Shown here: piece by piece, positions 31,795-41,085 of the stretch
Layout: each line of letters starts with the position of its first letter
Numbering within the stretch: the first letter of the stretch is position 1
NCBI RefSeq assembly: GCF_020886775.1
Contig: NZ_AP024525.1
Span: 3,968,001-4,032,000 of the forward strand
DNA: 64,000 nt
Source of the DNA: Sinomonas cyclohexanicum
GTDB lineage: Bacteria > Actinomycetota > Actinomycetes > Actinomycetales > Micrococcaceae
Direction: 5' to 3'
Made by a program: the position numbers and the translations under genes
Notes under the pieces: generated by a model
Seen by the model: the letters and a program-made list of their open reading frames with translations, nothing else
Databases searched by the model: none
Told to the model about the DNA's origin: nothing

Positions 31795-32913
31795 ATGTCA
31801 GACCATCCCGCCGATTCCGCCGATCCCGCCCCGCGGCAGCTCGCCGCCCTGTTCACCGACGGGCTCGGCCGGGCCAGCATCCGCGCGGTCCAGGCCCTCG
31901 CCGTCGGCGCCCTTGTGTGGGCCGTGGTGTGGGTGCTGCTGAGGATTCCGCTCGTGGTCGTCCCCGTGGTGATCGCCGCGATCCTCGCGTGTGCGATCGC
32001 GCCCCTCGTGCGATGGCTCCACACGCACGGGTGGCCACGTGCACTGGCCGTGCTGGCCTCGTTTGTCGCGATCCTCGTGGTCTTCGGGGGGATCATCACA
32101 GGGATCGTCTTCCTCATCCGGGCCCAGGCCCACGAGCTCGCGGACCGGTTCACTGCCGGCATCGAGCAGCTGCACACGTTCCTGAACAACGGGCCCGCCC
32201 GCATCAGCGATCAGCAGATCGCCCAGGCGCAGGACTCGCTCCAGCGCTTCTTCACGTCCGGCAGCATCGGCGCCGAGGCCCTCACAGGCGCCCGGACGGC
32301 GGGCGAGATCGCCGCCTCGATGGTCCTCATGGCCGTGATCCTGTTCTTCTTCCTCAAGGACGGTCGGCAGATCCTCGAGTTTGTCCTCTGGTTCACGCCG
32401 GCATCGCTGCGCGGGAAGGCCCGGCTCGCGGCCGAACGCAGCGCGCTCGTGTTGGGCGGCTACGTGCGGGGCACCGTCCTGGTCGCCGCAGCGGATGCTG
32501 TCATCGTGGGGATCGGGCTGGCGGTACTGCGAGTGCCCCTGGCGCTGCCGCTGGCCGTGTTCGTGTTCATCGGCGGATTCATCCCGATCCTGGGCGCGAC
32601 GCTTGCTGGGTTCCTGGCCGTGGCGATCGCGCTGCTCTCGAACGGCCCGGTCGTGGCGCTCATCGTCCTGATCGTGGTGTTGGCGGCGAACCAGATCGAG
32701 CACCATCTCCTGCAGCCGCTGCTCATGGGCCGGGTGCTCTCGATCCACGGACTCGCGATCCTGCTCGCGCTCGCGACCGGGACGGTGCTCGCGGGCATCA
32801 TCGGCGCACTGCTCGCTGTTCCGATCACCGCGGTCGGGTGGTCGGTGGTGAAGACCTGGACCGGCCGGGGCGAGGAGGCCCTGGGGCCCGCCGCCGACGG
32901 CCCGGCGGCCTAG
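31795..32913 (+). CDS. AI-2E family transporter (PerM/TqsA-like)
   Basis: A 372-residue membrane protein with the family layout: two N-terminal spans (IPLVVVPVVIAAILACAIAP), a third span, a soluble loop of about 60 residues, and five C-terminal spans including VFIGGFIPILGATLAGFLA and HHLLQPLLMGRVL. Members export small molecules or Na+/H+. The quorum-sensing role of TqsA should not be transferred. ATG 31795 follows GAGG. Confidence 0.88.
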   Translation: MSDHPADSADPAPRQLAALFTDGLGRASIRAVQALAVGALVWAVVWVLLRIPLVVVPVVIAAILACAIAPLVRWLHTHGWPRALAVLASFVAILVVFGGIITGIVFLIRAQAHELADRFTAGIEQLHTFLNNGPARISDQQIAQAQDSLQRFFTSGSIGAEALTGARTAGEIAASMVLMAVILFFFLKDGRQILEFVLWFTPASLRGKARLAAERSALVLGGYVRGTVLVAAADAVIVGIGLAVLRVPLALPLAVFVFIGGFIPILGATLAGFLAVAIALLSNGPVVALIVLIVVLAANQIEHHLLQPLLMGRVLSIHGLAILLALATGTVLAGIIGALLAVPITAVGWSVVKTWTGRGEEALGPAADGPAA

Positions 32914-32955
32914 GAGCTCGTAGTGTCCGCACGCCAAGACGGCGACGCGGACGCC

Positions 32956-33234
32956 TCAGCTGATCGAGTTCGGGTGCTTCGCGAGCGGGGTCACTCTGAT
33001 CGTCATGTAGGGGTACATCGGGAATCCGGAGAGGATCTCGTGGAGCTCGTCATTGGAGTCGACGTCGAACAGCGAGTGGTTCGCGTACTCCCCCACGATC
33101 CGCCAGATCCCGGCCATCTTGCCGGAGCGCTGGAGCGAGCCGGAATACTCCTTCTCGCGGGCCTGGAAGTCCGCGACCTGCTCGGGGGTCAGGTGCGGCG
33201 GGAACGTCACGTCCATGCGGGCCATGAACAGCAT
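32956..33234 (-). CDS. catC: Muconolactone delta-isomerase
   Basis: A 92-residue protein, the exact family size. Converts (+)-muconolactone to beta-ketoadipate enol-lactone in catechol degradation. Opening MLFMARMDVTFPPHL and the closing PMYPYMTIRVTPLAKHPN are diagnostic. It follows catB by 48 bases on the same strand. Confidence 0.93.
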   Translation of the reverse strand: MLFMARMDVTFPPHLTPEQVADFQAREKEYSGSLQRSGKMAGIWRIVGEYANHSLFDVDSNDELHEILSGFPMYPYMTIRVTPLAKHPNSIS

Positions 33235-33282
33235 GCGGGGCCTCCTCTGGCTTGAGAGTGGAAATGGTCGGGCGAAGGAACG

Positions 33283-34386
33283 CTATGCGTCCTGGCGGTA
33301 GCGGGCGAGCTTGTCGGGGTCGATCTCGGCGCCGACCCCGGGAACCTCGCGGACACGGATCGCGCCGTCGCTGATGGTGATCGGCTCGGCAAGCAGGTCG
33401 TCGGCCATGTCGAGGAAGTTGGAGAGCTCCCCGGCGCGGCGCTGGCTCGCCTCGTGTGCGGCGCCGAACGTGACGGTCGCGAGAGAGCCGATCTGGGTGT
33501 CGATCTGGTTGCCCATCGTCACGTCCACGCCGAGCCCGGTGCACAGGCCGAGGATCTCGGTGGCCTGCGTGAACCCGCTGCGCGCGGTCTTGATGCAGAT
33601 GGCGTTGCAGCCGCCGGAGAGGAGCTCGCGCGAGACGTCGCCGGGGGTGGGGACGGACTCGTCGCCCGTGATCGGGATCGGCGAGTGCTCCACGAGGCGG
33701 CGGCGGCTCAGTGCCTCGGACGCGTCGCACGGCTCCTCGAGGGCCGTGAGGCCCAGGCCCTCTGTGCGGCGCAGCACCTCCATCGCCTCGTTGGCGGTCC
33801 ATCCACGGTTGGCGTCGAGGTAGATCTCCACGTCGTCGCCGAGGCCCTCGCGGAGCACGCGCACGGCCTCGACGTCGAGGTTCAGGGGACGGCGGCCCGT
33901 CTTGAGCTTGAACGTGGTGATGCCGTACTGCTCGCGGAACCGCTGGGCCTCCTCGAGCAGCTCCTGGGCGGGCCTGAACCCCAGCATGTGCGAGACGCGC
34001 ATCCCCTCCGCATACCCGCCGAGGAGCTTGTGGACGGGCGTTCCGAGGGACTTGCCGATGATGTCCCACAGGGCGATGTCCACGGCACCCTTGGCCGTGT
34101 CGTTGTGGACGGTCCGGCGCATGATCTGCTGGGCCATCTCGCGGTCCAGCGGGTCGAGGCCCAGCAGTTGGGGGCCGAAGATGTCCTGCACCACGGCCAT
34201 GATTGAGGCCTGCGTCTCGCCGTACGTGTACGGGCGCGGCGGGGTGTCGGCGATGCCCACGAGCCCGTCGTCCGTGTGGATGCGGATGAGCACGTGCCCG
34301 GCGGCGTGCACCTCGCCGCTCGCGAAGCGCAGCGGGTGGGTGTACGGGATCGAGTACGGGATGGCCTCGATGCGCTCAATCTTCAT
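33283..34386 (-). CDS. catB: Muconate cycloisomerase
   Basis: A 367-residue enolase-superfamily enzyme making muconolactone from cis,cis-muconate. Catalytic Lys160-x-Lys162 (FKLKTG), metal ligands D191 (YLDANRG), E217 (LEEPC) and D242 (GDESVP), and a C-terminal KTARSG acid-base region. ATG 34386 with AAGGAGTC lies inside the end of the LysR gene (11-base overlap), so it is coupled to it. No catechol 1,2-dioxygenase is in the window. Confidence 0.92.
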   Translation of the reverse strand: MKIERIEAIPYSIPYTHPLRFASGEVHAAGHVLIRIHTDDGLVGIADTPPRPYTYGETQASIMAVVQDIFGPQLLGLDPLDREMAQQIMRRTVHNDTAKGAVDIALWDIIGKSLGTPVHKLLGGYAEGMRVSHMLGFRPAQELLEEAQRFREQYGITTFKLKTGRRPLNLDVEAVRVLREGLGDDVEIYLDANRGWTANEAMEVLRRTEGLGLTALEEPCDASEALSRRRLVEHSPIPITGDESVPTPGDVSRELLSGGCNAICIKTARSGFTQATEILGLCTGLGVDVTMGNQIDTQIGSLATVTFGAAHEASQRRAGELSNFLDMADDLLAEPITISDGAIRVREVPGVGAEIDPDKLARYRQDA

Positions 34387-35368
34387 GCGCGGACTCCTTG
34401 AGTGGTGCGAGGGTGGATGCGGTGCGGACGACGGCGGGTGGCTGGGGCGCACGGTCGGGCTCGGGTGGGACGACACGCGCCGGTTCGGTACGCGGCGCGG
34501 CCACGGTATCGAACAGGGCGACGAAGCGGCGCACGAGCGGCGTCCCGCCCCCGCGGCGCCACGCGACGGCGAGGTCGACGGGCGGTGCGTTGCGCACGGG
34601 GCGGAACACGATGCCCTGGAACGCGAACCCTCGCGTCGCCATGGGGACGAGCGCGAGGCCCATGCCGGCCGCCACGAGGGCCAAGAGGGTCGAAGTCTCG
34701 GCCGCCTCCTGCACCACGCGCGGCGTGAAGCCCTCGCGGTGGCACGCCTCGCGGAAGATCCGGGTCACGACGGACTGTGCCGGGTACCCGACGAAGGGCT
34801 CCCCCGCAAGCTCGGCGAGGTCGAGCTGGGCGCGCTCGGCCCAGGGCGAGTCGGCAGGGAGTGCGGCGACGAGGCGGTCCTGCTCGAGGAAGGCGAGCTC
34901 GACGTCCGGCGAGTCGACCGGCGGGCGGAGGACGGCGACGTCGAGCCTTCCCTCTTCGAGGTCACCCACCATGTCCGGCGTGAGCATCTCGCCGTGCACG
35001 CTCAGCCTGAGCCCGGGGAGCTCGCGGCGGGCCTTCTGCACGAGCGTGGGCAGCAGGCGGTAGGTGGCCGAGCCCGAGAGGCCGATACGGAGCACCCCCG
35101 CAGCGCCGGCACCGACCTGTGCGACGTCGGACTCGAGCTCCTCGAGGTCTTGGAGGATGCGGCGGCCGCGCTCGAGAAGGAGCTCGCCGGCGGGCGTGAG
35201 CTCGACCTTGCGGGTGGTGCGCTCGAACAGCGCGGTGCCGAGCTGCTCCTCAAGCTGCTTGATCTGCTGGGACAGGGGCGGCTGGGCCATGTGGAGGCGC
35301 TGGGCGGCGCGGCCGAAGTGCCGCTCCTCGGCGACGGCAACGAAGTACCTCAGGTGTCGCGTCTCCAT
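34376..35368 (-). CDS. catR: LysR family regulator of the cat genes
   Basis: A 330-residue LysR protein. HTH: METRHLRYFVAVAEERHFGR ... MAQPPLSQQIKQLEEQLG at 1-60. Effector domain (IGLSGSATYRLLPTLV) about 90-295. It closely follows the CatR/BenM pattern. Unlike the usual divergent arrangement it is the first gene of its own catR-catB-catC transcript, overlapping catB. ATG 35368 with GAGAAGGG upstream. cis,cis-Muconate is the likely effector (family knowledge). Confidence 0.86.
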   Translation of the reverse strand: METRHLRYFVAVAEERHFGRAAQRLHMAQPPLSQQIKQLEEQLGTALFERTTRKVELTPAGELLLERGRRILQDLEELESDVAQVGAGAAGVLRIGLSGSATYRLLPTLVQKARRELPGLRLSVHGEMLTPDMVGDLEEGRLDVAVLRPPVDSPDVELAFLEQDRLVAALPADSPWAERAQLDLAELAGEPFVGYPAQSVVTRIFREACHREGFTPRVVQEAAETSTLLALVAAGMGLALVPMATRGFAFQGIVFRPVRNAPPVDLAVAWRRGGGTPLVRRFVALFDTVAAPRTEPARVVPPEPDRAPQPPAVVRTASTLAPLKESAHED

Positions 35369-35444
35369 GGGCCCTTCTCTCCCCCGGCGCAGCGCCGGGC
35401 ATGTTCCAGCGTAGGTCTGCTGATTAGGTTGAGGAAATATCTAT

Positions 35445-35458
35445 TCAAGCATGTTTGA
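35445..35458. promoter_or_regulatory. Possible LysR-binding dyad upstream of catR
   Basis: TCAAGCATGTTTGA (arms TCAA/TTGA) sits in an AT-rich tract between catR (35368) and the glutamate dehydrogenase (35542). It resembles but does not exactly fit the T-N11-A LysR box. Confidence 0.3.
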
Positions 35459-35541
35459 GACTTTTTGAGTATCAGATGGGGTTCTCTGGACGCTCCCGGC
35501 GTGCGGGGCCATCATGAGATGAGCATCGGCGGAGGCGCGGC

Positions 35542-38500
35542 ATGTCCAAGGATCCACTGCCCAGTGACCAGACCGAGACGGGGCCGGCCACGGACCAGAC
35601 CGACGAGGGCTTCCTCGCGGACTACTACGGGCACGTCACCGCCGACGACCTCCTCGCCTACAGCAGCGACACGCTCGCGCGGTGGGCCGACTACCACCGT
35701 GCGGCCGCCCGCGTCCGCGCGCCCGGGCACGCGGTGGTCGAGGTCCGGCGCGAGGCCGATTCGACGCTCGCCGTGATCGTCGCCGAAGACGTGCCGTACC
35801 TGCTGCAGTCGGTCACCGCCTCGCTCGCCCGCCAGGACGCGGCGCTCAGACTCCTCGTGCATCCCGCATTCCGTGTGCTGCGCGACCCTGCGACGCACGA
35901 GCTCCTCGACCTCCGCCACGGCGCCGCGCGGGAAGGCCTCGCGTCCGCCTACCCGGCCCTGCAGCCGGCGGCCGCCGTGTCCGAGCGCCCGGCCCGCCGC
36001 GGCCCCCACCCCGAGGGCGGGCACGTGGCGGAACTGTGGATCGCCGCGGAGATCGGCACCACCCCGAGCTCGCTCACCCCCGACGGCCTCCAGCGCACGC
36101 TCGCACGGGTGGTCGACGACGTCCTCACCGTCGCCGCGGACACCGGCGGGATCCAGCGGGACGTCACGCGGGCGGCCGAGCAGGTGGCCGCGATGCGGGA
36201 CGCAGCCCAGGAGGATCTGGCCCGCAGCGCCGGAGACGCCCTCGAGATGCTGCGCTGGCTCGCGGCGGGCAACTTCGTCTTCCTCGGCAGCCAGAGCCCC
36301 GGGCAGCACGGCTCGTCCGGGCGGGGACTGCTCCGGCGCGCGAACGGCGCCCCGTCGTTGCCGCCGGACTGGCCGGGCGGGCCTGTGCTGTCCGTCCGCA
36401 CGTCGGACTTCCGCTCGACCGTGCTCCGCTCGTCATACCTCGACGAGGTCGGCGTCCGGGTGCTCGCCGCGTCAGGGGACGTTGCCGCGGACCACCGCTT
36501 CGTCGGGTTCTTCGTGCAGGCACCCTCGGACGCCTCGATCCTGGGCGTGCCCGGGTTGCGCGAGAAGGTGGCGGGCGTCGTCGCTCAGGCCGGCCCGCCG
36601 TCGTCGACCGCCGCAGGGGAGGCCCTCCGCGCCCTCGGCGCGCTCCCGCACGACGAGCTGTTCCAGCGGGATGCGGACGAGCTGGCCCGGTTCGCCCGCG
36701 ATGTCCACGTCCTCGAGGTCCGCCACCGCACCCGGCTGTTCCTGCGGCACGTGCCCGAGGACCGCTTCATGTCCGCGCTGCTGTTCCTGCCCCGCGGCCG
36801 TTACAGCACGGGCGTCCGACTCCGGGTGGAGCAGGTCCTCCGGCGGGACCTGGACGCGAACGACATCGAGTTCGATGTCCGCCTCGCCGAGGGCTCGATG
36901 GCGCGCGTGTTCTTCCGCATCCTCCTGCCGAGACGCGGCCTGCCCGCCGCGTTCGACGCCGCCGCGCTCGAGCGCCGCGTCGTCGAGGCCACGCGCACGT
37001 GGGAGGAGGGGGTCGAGGAGGCGCTGCGGGACGTCTACCCCGCGGACGACGCCGCGCGGCTGGCGAGGCAGTGGGCCGCCGCCTTCCCCGCGGGCTACCG
37101 GGCGGACTACGACACCGACGACGCGCTGCGGGACATCGCGCGCTTCGAGTCCCTCGGACTGGACGCGTCCGGTGAGGGGGGCCGCGCGGCGGACGAGCTG
37201 TTCCTCAAGGTGTACGTCGGCTCGGAGCTCGCGCCGTGGCGCGGCGAGATCGCGCGCATCCGGGTCTACCTCACGTCGCCGTACACGCTCACCGATCTCC
37301 TCCCGTTCTTCCACAACCTGGGCCTCGAGGTACTGGACCAGCGGCCGTACACGCTCGTGCGGGGCCCCGCGGCCGTCACGCCAGAGTCGCACGCGCGCGA
37401 GCTGTACCTGTACGACCTCGGGCTCCGCTATCCCGGCGGCGTCGACCCGGTGGCCACGAGCGCCCTGCTCGTCGACTCGCTGCGCGCAGGCCTGCGCGGG
37501 GACACCGAGTCGGACCGGTTCGACTCCCTCGCGCTCCGCGAGGCCATCGACTGGCGCCGGGTGGTGATCCTGCGCGCCTATGCGAAGTACCTCAAGCAGC
37601 TGGGCACCACGACGTCGTACGGGTTCATGGCGGACACCCTCCTGACGAACCCCGAGGCCACGCGGTGGCTGCTCGGGCTCTTCGCCGCCAGGTTCGACCC
37701 TGACATCGACGACCACGATCGGCTCGCCCGCATCGAGGAGGCGCGGCAGCGGCTCGCGGCCGCGATCGACTCCGTCCCGTCCCTCGACGCGGACCGGCTG
37801 CTGCGCACCTACTCTGCCCTCATCGAGGCCACGCTGCGCACCAACTTCTACCAGTTCCGCCCACACGTGAGCCTCAAGCTCAATCCGGGTGCCCTGGCGT
37901 TCGCGCCCTCCCCCCGGCCGGCGTACGAGATCTGGGTCTACTCGCCGCGGGTCGAGGGCGTGCACCTGCGGTTCGGGCCGGTGGCCCGCGGGGGCCTGCG
38001 CTGGTCCGACCGGAGGGAGGACTTCCGCACCGAGGTCCTGGGGCTCGCGCGGGCCCAGACCGTCAAGAACGCCGTGATCGTCCCCACCGGGGCAAAGGGC
38101 GCGTTCTACCCCAAGCGCCTCCCGGACCCCGCCGCCGGGCGCGCGGAGTGGCTCGCGGAGGGCGTCGAGGGCTACCGGACGTTCATCCGCGGGCTGCTCG
38201 ACGTCACGGACAACCTCGCCCCGGACGGCCGCACCGTGATCCCGCCGCCCCGGGTCGTGAGGCACGACGGCGATGACAGCTACCTGGTCGTCGCGGCGGA
38301 CAAGGGGACAGCGTCCTTCTCCGATGTCGCCAACGAGCTCGCCGCGGAGTACGGCTTCTGGCTCGGCGACGCGTTCGCGTCGGGCGGCTCGGTGGGCTAC
38401 GACCACAAGCGCATGGGCATCACCGCGCGGGGCGCGTGGGAGTCGGTCAAGAGCCACTTCGCCGAGCTCGGAGTCGATGTCCAGCACGAGGACTTCACGG

Positions 38501-40416
38501 TGGCGGGCATCGGGGACATGAGCGGGGACGTGTTCGGCAACGGCATGCTCCTCTCCCACCACATCCGGCTCGTCGCCGCGTTCGACCACCGGCATATCTT
38601 CCTCGACCCCGACCCCGACCCGGCGGCGTCGTACCGCGAGCGCCACCGGCTGTTCCGGCTGCCGCGCTCCTCGTGGTCCGACTACGACGACGATCTCATC
38701 AGCGAGGGCGGCGGAGTCTACTTCCGCTCGGCCAAGTCCATCGAGCTCAGTCCCCAGGCGCGCGCTGCGCTCGGCCTGCCCACCACGGCGGCCGTGCTGT
38801 CCCCGCCCGAGCTCGTCAGGGCGATCCTGAGAGCGCCCGTGGACCTGCTGTACAACGGTGGGATCGGCACGTACGTCAAGGCGTCCTCGGAGACCCACCT
38901 TGGCGTCGGGGACAAGGGGAACGACGCGGTCCGCGTCGATGCCCCCGAGCTGCGCGCCCGTGTGGTCGCCGAGGGCGGCAACCTGGGCCTCACGCAGCTC
39001 GCGCGGGTCGAGGCCGCCCAGGCCGGGGTGCTGCTCAACACGGACGCGATCGACAATTCCGCGGGCGTGGACTGCTCCGACCACGAGGTGAACATCAAGG
39101 TCTTCACCGACCGGATGATCGCCGCTGGGCGCCTCGACCCGGCGGAGCGGGCGCCGTTCCTGCACTCGCTCAGCGATGAAGTCTCGCGGCTCGTCCTGCG
39201 CACCAACAGCAAGCAGAACGTGCTGCTCCTCGACGACCGCCAGTTCGCGGCCCGGAGTCAAAGCTTCGAGCGGGCCATGGAGTGGCTCGAGAGCGCGGGC
39301 GGCCTGGACCGCGGTCTCGAGGGGCTCCCCGGCGCCTCGGCACTCGACGCCCGGCTCCGGGCGGGCCGCGGGCTGACCTCGCCCGAGCTGTCCGTCCTCG
39401 CGGCGCACGCCAAGATCGCGCTGGCCGCCGAGCTCACCGTGAGCGACCTCGCCGACGACCCGTGGCTGGACTGCGTGCTCGCCGGGTACTTCCCCGCCCA
39501 GCTCAGCGACCGCTTCGCGGCCGAGATGGGCAGCCACCCCCTGCGCAGGGAGATCGTCGGCACGGTCATGGCCAACGAGATGATCAACTTGGGCGGGATC
39601 ACGTTCGCGTTCCGCGTCCGGGAGGAGACCGCGGTGACCACCGCCGCGATCGCCCGCGCGTTCCTCGTGGTCCGCGATGGCTTCGGCCTGGGCGAGATCG
39701 CGGACTCCGTGGCCGCCCTGCCTCCGAGCTTCCCGAGGGAGAACGCCAGCGAGACCGCTGTCCACTTCCGCCGGCTCCTCGACCGCGGCGTGCGCTGGTA
39801 CGTGACGCACGATCACAGGGACCAGCCCGTCGGGCAGGCGTACGGCCGCATCGCGCCCACGCTCGAGCTGCTCCGCGACCACGTCTCGGACTACCTGCGC
39901 GGCTCGGACCTCGAGCGGGCCTGGGCCCGGCTCGAGCACTTCAGGGGGCTCGGCCTCCCCGACCGGCTGGCCCTGCGGGCCTCTGACTGCCTCGAGAGCT
40001 TCGGCCTCCTCGACATCTCGCTCATCGCGGAGACAGTGCCGGAGCCGATCCCCACCATCGCGGACGTCTACTATGCGGTGCTCAAGTGGATCGACGCCGC
40101 GCGCATCCTGCTGCTCATCACGGACCTCCCGCGCCATGAACGCTGGGAGGCCCTCGCGAGGGCGGCGCTGCGCGACGACGTCTACACCGCGGTCGCGGAC
40201 ATGACCACACGCGTCATGCAGGCCACGCCGGCCAACCCGCTCCCCCACCACCCGGGGTCCTCAGCGGAGGCGCGCATCGCGGCGTGGGAGGCCGGGCACG
40301 GCGAGCAGCTGCGGAGGATCAGGGAGACCATCGGCGAGGTCACGCGGCAGGGCGAGCCGGACATCGAGGCGATCTCGGTGGCCCTCAAGCTCCTCCGGAC
40401 CCTCCTGCGGAACTGA
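35542..40416 (+). CDS. gdhB: NAD-specific glutamate dehydrogenase, large (180-kDa class)
   Basis: A 1624-residue enzyme, the length of the 180-kDa NAD-GDH class, converting glutamate to 2-oxoglutarate and ammonia. N-terminal ACT-like region about 80-400. The catalytic core at about 800-1250 includes ARGGLRWSDRREDFRTEVLG, QTVKNAVIVPTGAKGAFYP (Lys), RMGITARGAW and GGIGTYVKAS. Rossmann part and EGGNLGLTQLARVE follow. The helical C-terminal domain ends with LKLLRTLLRN. GGAGG precedes the ATG at 35542. It runs divergent from catR. Likely catabolic, which fits the amine-degrading setting. Confidence 0.93.
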   Translation: MSKDPLPSDQTETGPATDQTDEGFLADYYGHVTADDLLAYSSDTLARWADYHRAAARVRAPGHAVVEVRREADSTLAVIVAEDVPYLLQSVTASLARQDAALRLLVHPAFRVLRDPATHELLDLRHGAAREGLASAYPALQPAAAVSERPARRGPHPEGGHVAELWIAAEIGTTPSSLTPDGLQRTLARVVDDVLTVAADTGGIQRDVTRAAEQVAAMRDAAQEDLARSAGDALEMLRWLAAGNFVFLGSQSPGQHGSSGRGLLRRANGAPSLPPDWPGGPVLSVRTSDFRSTVLRSSYLDEVGVRVLAASGDVAADHRFVGFFVQAPSDASILGVPGLREKVAGVVAQAGPPSSTAAGEALRALGALPHDELFQRDADELARFARDVHVLEVRHRTRLFLRHVPEDRFMSALLFLPRGRYSTGVRLRVEQVLRRDLDANDIEFDVRLAEGSMARVFFRILLPRRGLPAAFDAAALERRVVEATRTWEEGVEEALRDVYPADDAARLARQWAAAFPAGYRADYDTDDALRDIARFESLGLDASGEGGRAADELFLKVYVGSELAPWRGEIARIRVYLTSPYTLTDLLPFFHNLGLEVLDQRPYTLVRGPAAVTPESHARELYLYDLGLRYPGGVDPVATSALLVDSLRAGLRGDTESDRFDSLALREAIDWRRVVILRAYAKYLKQLGTTTSYGFMADTLLTNPEATRWLLGLFAARFDPDIDDHDRLARIEEARQRLAAAIDSVPSLDADRLLRTYSALIEATLRTNFYQFRPHVSLKLNPGALAFAPSPRPAYEIWVYSPRVEGVHLRFGPVARGGLRWSDRREDFRTEVLGLARAQTVKNAVIVPTGAKGAFYPKRLPDPAAGRAEWLAEGVEGYRTFIRGLLDVTDNLAPDGRTVIPPPRVVRHDGDDSYLVVAADKGTASFSDVANELAAEYGFWLGDAFASGGSVGYDHKRMGITARGAWESVKSHFAELGVDVQHEDFTVAGIGDMSGDVFGNGMLLSHHIRLVAAFDHRHIFLDPDPDPAASYRERHRLFRLPRSSWSDYDDDLISEGGGVYFRSAKSIELSPQARAALGLPTTAAVLSPPELVRAILRAPVDLLYNGGIGTYVKASSETHLGVGDKGNDAVRVDAPELRARVVAEGGNLGLTQLARVEAAQAGVLLNTDAIDNSAGVDCSDHEVNIKVFTDRMIAAGRLDPAERAPFLHSLSDEVSRLVLRTNSKQNVLLLDDRQFAARSQSFERAMEWLESAGGLDRGLEGLPGASALDARLRAGRGLTSPELSVLAAHAKIALAAELTVSDLADDPWLDCVLAGYFPAQLSDRFAAEMGSHPLRREIVGTVMANEMINLGGITFAFRVREETAVTTAAIARAFLVVRDGFGLGEIADSVAALPPSFPRENASETAVHFRRLLDRGVRWYVTHDHRDQPVGQAYGRIAPTLELLRDHVSDYLRGSDLERAWARLEHFRGLGLPDRLALRASDCLESFGLLDISLIAETVPEPIPTIADVYYAVLKWIDAARILLLITDLPRHERWEALARAALRDDVYTAVADMTTRVMQATPANPLPHHPGSSAEARIAAWEAGHGEQLRRIRETIGEVTRQGEPDIEAISVALKLLRTLLRN

Positions 40417-41035
40417 GGAAGAGCTGCCACAGGGCGACGATCACGAGCGGGCCGAAGATGGTCCCGGCGATGACCTGCGCGAGCGTGTGCGCCCTGAGGA
40501 CCACGCGCGCCCAGCCGACCGCGGGGACCACAAGCAGCAGCGGCCACCACTGCACCCCGAACAGGAAAAGCATCGTCACCGCGGCCGAGGACACCGCCGC
40601 CGCGTGGCCGCTGATCTTCCACCACAGGCTCACCACGGCAAGGACCGCAATTCCTACGATGAGCGCGCCCACCATTGCGAGCACCGACGCGGGCGCGCCG
40701 AGGACCCACAGGAGCGCGAGGCCCGCCAGGACGCACACGATGGCCATGGCGAGCACCGGCGCGCGCTGCGAGCGCTCGCTCACGTGGTGGTCAACGACCT
40801 TCCCGGCGAGCACGAGCCCGATCAGGATCGCGAACGGGAGCACGCACGTGAACAGGGCGGCGATGGCGCCGTACCACCAGGTGCCCGGCCAGCCCGGGCT
40901 CGCGGCGGGGCTCAGCAGCAGCGCGGCGCCGACCGTGACCGGCGGCTGGAACACCTCGCTGAGCACGCGAGCGACGGCGACGGCCCACCCCTGTGGGGAC
41001 GGCGCCGCCTGCGCGGGGCGGGACCTGCTCAGCAT
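40385..41035 (-). CDS. PAP2 superfamily phosphatase, integral membrane
   Basis: A 216-residue membrane protein with about five or six spans. PAP2 motifs: SGHAAAVSSA (motif 2) and RVVLRAHTLAQVIAG (motif 3, Arg and His). Motif 1 is weak (SERSQRAPV). Start ATG 41035 chosen over GTG 41065, both without a strong ribosome site. The 3' end overlaps the glutamate dehydrogenase 3' end by 32 bases on the opposite strand. Possible role: lipid phosphate recycling. Confidence 0.75.
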   Translation of the reverse strand: MLSRSRPAQAAPSPQGWAVAVARVLSEVFQPPVTVGAALLLSPAASPGWPGTWWYGAIAALFTCVLPFAILIGLVLAGKVVDHHVSERSQRAPVLAMAIVCVLAGLALLWVLGAPASVLAMVGALIVGIAVLAVVSLWWKISGHAAAVSSAAVTMLFLFGVQWWPLLLVVPAVGWARVVLRAHTLAQVIAGTIFGPLVIVALWQLFLSSAGGSGGA

Positions 41036-41085
41036 CGTCCCAGTCTTCCACGCACCCCTGCGCACCAGTCCAGTGGGAGGGCCCC

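Noticed and set aside
36472-40251. A 1259-codon open frame antisense to the glutamate dehydrogenase
   Set aside because: Shadow frame of GC-rich coding DNA with low-complexity Arg/Glu/Gly composition. The sense strand encodes a clear full-length enzyme.
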